Shown here: piece after piece, positions 61,801-64,000 of the stretch | Numbering within the stretch: position 1 is the stretch's first letter | Layout: each line of letters begins with the position of its first letter | NCBI GenBank assembly: GCA_964615975.1 | Contig: CAZTTH010000013.1 | Span: 20,916-84,915 of the forward strand | Length of the DNA: 64,000 nt | Direction of reading: 5' to 3' | From: CAZTTH01 sp964615975 | GTDB lineage: Bacteria > Verrucomicrobiota > Lentisphaeria > JABSQK01 > JAJFLO01 | Notes under the pieces: model-generated | Databases searched by the model: none | What the model saw: the letters and a program-made list of their open reading frames with translations, nothing else | What the model was told of the DNA's origin: nothing | Made by a program: the position numbers and the translations under genes

Positions 61801-64000
61801 AACGCGTCAGTTATATTCAATGACGTATCTTCATTGGTAGACTCGCTGTCATCAACAGCAGTCGGCGCCTGGTTATCCAAGACATTCAATGTCACCCGAT
61901 GAATACTTGATAATGAAGATAAAGTATTGGCATCCTGATCATCGACTCGATAGGTAAAGGCATAAATATCGCCATCAATTGCATTGCCAGGATTGAAAGT
62001 ATTGTTGAAAGTCGATAATGATCCGGATTTATTGGGGCTTGAATCCAATGTCAAATTTTCATTGCCGCGCAGCGGAAAAGTTAACTGCGCCCGCAATTCC
62101 CCGGTTGGATTGTTTTCGGTATGAACATTTAGATAGATTTGCCCCGTTAATAACAGGTAACTGATGATGTTAGGATCAATAAATACGTTGTTACCGTCGG
62201 TAGCACCGGCAGCATAATTCCAAGTTCCCGTTAAAACTCCATTAGTTGCTTTCCCATCCTGAGTTAATACTTGACCAGAAAAATCTATTCCATGGAGAAC
62301 ATTTCCACTACTTGCCTTTCCAATACCATTATCAACGGTTGCTGATCCATGAAAATGCATCCCGGTCACCGTGCTTTCCAGACCGGAAAATGAAATCTCA
62401 AATTCCAAGGTATGGTTATCGGGATCGACTAAGCCGTCGACTGTTCCCGTAGCTGACGTCGAAACCGGTGGAATTTCCTGTGACCCCTGCAATACTCCTT
62501 CGATCTCAAAATCAATCCCAATCTGCCCACGGATTTCACCGCCTGGATTGGCAGTGGTATGGATATTGACATAGGTTTGACCGTGTTCCAAATTATTTTC
62601 AATATCCGCGATTTCGGATCCGGTTCTTCCGATGGAATAATTCCAAACCCCAGCGATCCTGCCTGCCGTTGCGGTGGTGGAACTGGTTGAATCAGTTATG
62701 GTAAACAAATCTACCAAGATTCCCGGTGTAGTGGCATTGACACCTTTCCCGGCAAACCCATGGATATGAGCGCCGGTGGGAGCGGCAGTCAGACCAGAAT
62801 AATCAATTCGGAATTTCAACGTATTGGCATCGCGATTAAGAATAAACGAACCAATACCGATCGCGGTGGGATTGGAAGTAGTGATGGTTACTTCCTGAGC
62901 CTGTGACAAGTCGGCAACAAATGGGTCTTCAAAATCGATTTGGCCGCGGATTTCACCAGGGGCATTCGCGGATGTATGAATATTGACATAAGTTTGACCG
63001 CCAATCAATCCAGCTTCCACTTCTGCTTCAGTTTTTCCCGCCGGCAGCGGATTGGTATAATTCCATATGCCACTGAAAGTGCCTTGTGTCGCTGCGGGGA
63101 GATTGGGAAATGTGAACAAGGGGGAAGCATTATTACCGCGATCTGCAAAGCCATGAATATGCGCGGCAGTCGCCGGCCCGGTAAGATCAGAAAATTCAAT
63201 TCGATATGCAACCGTGTTATTGAGAAGATCAATGACAAACTTCCCTGAACCCGATGGCGTATTAGTGCCCACATCGGGAGTATTGGTCTCTTGATCAGGA
63301 ACCAAAAATGCCGCCCAGTTCCGCCGTCCCAACCGCACGATTCCTGCGCCCTGGCCAGAATCACCGCGATTTGAACCAAACCCTGCCAGATGATTCATAA
63401 CCAAAACATCGTCATCCGAATCCTGACCTTGGAGCACAAATGATTTGGTTAGATTGGTGGTGCCATTAACCACCTTATCTTCCGCGGTCGGCGCCGTGTT
63501 TTGGATGGTCACTGAATTGGAGACTACCGGGTTGCTGGTGGCGCTCGGCGATATCGTATCTGTCACAGTATAGGTAACCTGAAAACAATCTCCCTTGGTA
63601 AATTTGGAAGTACCGAGAGCGGCAGGTGTCAATGTAGAATTGGTTGCTCCAACGATATTGCTAAATCCACTGCCGCATCCGGGATTCCTGCCCCATTGGA
63701 ATTGATTGGTCCGAGTATCAACACCATCGGTTATATCTGGATCGATAACTGTTATCCCGTTGATATCTGCCGTTATTGTGCTGTTAAATATCAGATTAAT
63801 CGGAGTCACATTTACTGCCCCGGATATTGTCGGAGCGGTATTGCCAACGGTAATTTGATTGTTAGAGGTTAAGGCAACGCCCGATTGATTCAGAGCATTT
63901 CTTGGAGTCACCTGCAGGCTGATGACAAAATTCTTTTTAATGTTTGTCGCATCAAGACCCGGAATGGTTGCCGTCCAAGGCTGACCTGCTCCTGATTGAG
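58884..64000 (-). CDS. Giant exported CHRD and tandem-95 repeat protein (5' end outside window)
   Basis: At least 1700 residues; the frame stays open to the window end, so the start is missing. The order from the N-terminal side: an Ig-like region; three CHRD domains (each ending in a segment like GQTYVNIHT then GEIRGQI; the third is LQGSQEIPPVS); and five tandem-95/cadherin-like repeats of about 100 residues. Those repeats contain PTAVDDSESTNEDTS or DAPIATDDNGSTTEDT followed by DxD-type calcium sites. A beta-rich region and a fibronectin-like C-terminus with TRYELYLFQEGVG end the chain. The last residues (SSQKSFILIENNQ) show no clear LPXTG or known sorting tag. Such proteins are adhesins or surface-layer components. 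The barrel gene downstream may be its partner. Confidence 0.85.
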   Translation of the reverse strand, partial: QSGAGQPWTATIPGLDATNIKKNFVISLQVTPRNALNQSGVALTSNNQITVGNTAPTISGAVNVTPINLIFNSTITADINGITVIDPDITDGVDTRTNQFQWGRNPGCGSGFSNIVGATNSTLTPAALGTSKFTKGDCFQVTYTVTDTISPSATSNPVVSNSVTIQNTAPTAEDKVVNGTTNLTKSFVLQGQDSDDDVLVMNHLAGFGSNRGDSGQGAGIVRLGRRNWAAFLVPDQETNTPDVGTNTPSGSGKFVIDLLNNTVAYRIEFSDLTGPATAAHIHGFADRGNNASPLFTFPNLPAATQGTFSGIWNYTNPLPAGKTEAEVEAGLIGGQTYVNIHTSANAPGEIRGQIDFEDPFVADLSQAQEVTITTSNPTAIGIGSFILNRDANTLKFRIDYSGLTAAPTGAHIHGFAGKGVNATTPGILVDLFTITDSTSSTTATAGRIAGVWNYSIGRTGSEIADIENNLEHGQTYVNIHTTANPGGEIRGQIGIDFEIEGVLQGSQEIPPVSTSATGTVDGLVDPDNHTLEFEISFSGLESTVTGMHFHGSATVDNGIGKASSGNVLHGIDFSGQVLTQDGKATNGVLTGTWNYAAGATDGNNVFIDPNIISYLLLTGQIYLNVHTENNPTGELRAQLTFPLRGNENLTLDSSPNKSGSLSTFNNTFNPGNAIDGDIYAFTYRVDDQDANTLSSLSSIHRVTLNVLDNQAPTAVDDSESTNEDTSLNITDAFLISNDTDPENNALTVTSGSTTSSKGVSITRNQNSFSYDPSTVFNYLAVNESDTDSFEYVIDDGNGGEDTGTVTVTITGVNDTPTPVGDSDTTNEDTGKTIDVLANDIDPDTSDGKSVFSVVSPGTSGGTITITNNGANVFYNPNGQFESLQIGQQGTDTFSYVVSDGHGGTASASVTITITGVNDAPIATDDNGSTTEDTAVTLSNLVGNDFDVENDTLCISSFNSTSSKGGAISAGTGSCVNDLTYNPNGKFESLDTGENDTDTFGFVISDGHGGTDTVTVTMTITGVNDAPMANPDQFTVTEDGPSITTTDIIAVNDTDVDIEPLTLVSFNSSGITGILQRIGTTNTFSYDPNDEFESLAVGEHSDQTFTYIITDGDAQSTSTVTIRVTGVNDPPVIDDDNIRTFTKKDQSTNITLASFDIDSAAEEFQGSPTGSSFAKITVGPCDNTVQCVASEEGGTVKIHTAASRNGDITTVTVTYTPAPGFTGLDSFKYRVLDADDDGASNEVYSNVATVTITVGSPLWYPFLSFDPLIAGTNSGAGSGDKSQWYNVQIYSKQDIANNQLTTPVFESNVLINQANNGVDLTPRVYFSAGFSGFLPGGNGSDWDYRSRYRTWNPALGTMAEAFGPFVPNTTDFLNLEAQTDHNVDVEYDRAEVPRFDFQGGGIRLKSNDSTGNVGLDFVAGNARGYKIQVEGPNNFINTINQVFVPRNDGTIPLNDPVSLSFNFTTTGNYSFTICGFNPVDERIEGEPVCAAPLSITVETAAEDQPLDQPMNLFPSTGTVITAPKGSVDVFLDWDAVENSTRYELYLFQEGVGLLLFESFDRNTNDQVPPLVVNLLPGTYSWALIAINDSVEHPFSLYSELQTFDVVKDLSKPLITNVRLNVENNKRLHLTFAPGSPSVATVDVYHFGMTSTNWKAYLGQSVVDGSVTLEFDGNGFAIGDVINIIGKTAGGVASSQKSFILIENNQ
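60240..61880 (-). repeat. Five tandem-95 (cadherin-like) repeats
   Basis: Five units of about 100 codons, each opening with an N-D-x-P or Q-A-P turn, then an Asp pair, TNEDTS-like Thr-Glu-Asp, and an L(V/L)NDxD segment. The first four are clear, the fifth (DPPVIDDDN) more divergent. Acidic loops suggest calcium binding. Boundaries are approximate. Confidence 0.75.
62075..63290 (-). repeat. Three CHRD domain repeats
   Basis: Three consecutive copies of a unit of about 130-140 codons, roughly 62935-63290, 62520-62930 and 62075-62500. Each has a HIHGFA or HFHGSA centre and a YVNIHT or YLNVHT plus GE(I/L)RAQ/GQ end. Chordin-type CHRD domains in bacteria are mostly of unknown function. Boundaries are approximate. 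Confidence 0.75.

Noticed and set aside
1..64000. tRNA, rRNA, CRISPR, insertion sequence or prophage
   Set aside because: No T-loop-like motifs in the gaps, no regularly spaced repeats outside protein-coding repeats, and no transposase, integrase or phage motif in any translated frame.

Overview
The window reads as chromosome of a free-living, Gram-negative-type (diderm) bacterium, probably a metagenome-assembled or draft genome. Support for a diderm envelope: two lipoproteins with lipoboxes, two proteins with outer-membrane beta-barrel features ending in Phe, a HlyD-type periplasmic adaptor, YajC/SecDF, and very large exported repeat proteins. The organism makes menaquinone (MenG next to MenF) and respires with a type II NADH dehydrogenase. 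It uses bacterial Ser/Thr kinases. SecD and SecF are one fused protein. The phylum cannot be fixed from the sequence. The mixture (ftsK-rodZ-rimO synteny, HRDITP-type kinases, ectoine-type aspartokinase, CHRD and tandem-95 surface proteins) fits a poorly sampled lineage better than a well-known proteobacterium. I see no rRNA, tRNA, CRISPR array, insertion sequence or phage gene.

0-5.7 kb: a DUF3015 protein and a DUF4105 (Lnb-like) exported protein, then a minus-strand group with ArfB, a bacilliredoxin-like protein and a PEGA lipoprotein. 4.3-9.4 kb: the minus-strand cluster ftsK - rodZ-like - rimO. 9.4-21.7 kb: mostly single metabolic or maintenance genes: a membrane-anchored hydrolase, an RRM protein, a peroxiredoxin-like protein, a periplasmic adaptor, a large conserved unknown protein, TerC, RlmI, SulP, NDH-2 and endonuclease V.

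22-30.5 kb is a signalling block: a USP-USP-TPR protein, a zinc-ribbon MotA/ExbB protein, a CHASE2 histidine kinase, and two tandem paralogues that each fuse a receiver domain to a Ser/Thr kinase. 30.5-46.3 kb: QueC; an unusual CitE-like plus SGNH-like pair; UvrB; YajC and SecDF; MenG and MenF; a TerB-like protein; aspartokinase; FolK; TrmB with a lipoprotein; and TilS. TilS overlaps a 903-residue exported TPR protein. That gene is split only by an artefactual 100-N scaffold gap flanked by a 55-bp duplicated contig end. A TMTC-like membrane glycosyltransferase follows.

51-58 kb is the most accessory stretch. A cysteine-rich TetR regulator lies upstream of a promoter that contains a NemR-like ACC-N4-GGT element. 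That promoter drives a 111-residue protein with 12 cysteines, closed by a strong terminator. Next comes a decayed nucleotidyltransferase/HepT-like pair with three readable lesions. An AbiEii-like nucleotidyltransferase whose reading frame breaks at an A8 tract lies at 57.3 kb. 53.3-64 kb otherwise holds two giant exported proteins (PD40-like propeller repeats with C-terminal GWNL repeats; CHRD plus tandem-95 repeats) and an outer-membrane beta-barrel. The last gene runs off the window end.

The best candidates for something new are the TetR/cysteine-rich cassette, the histidine-kinase/receiver-Ser/Thr-kinase block, and the CitE-like/SGNH-like pair. All functional statements rest on motifs read by eye; no database search was run.
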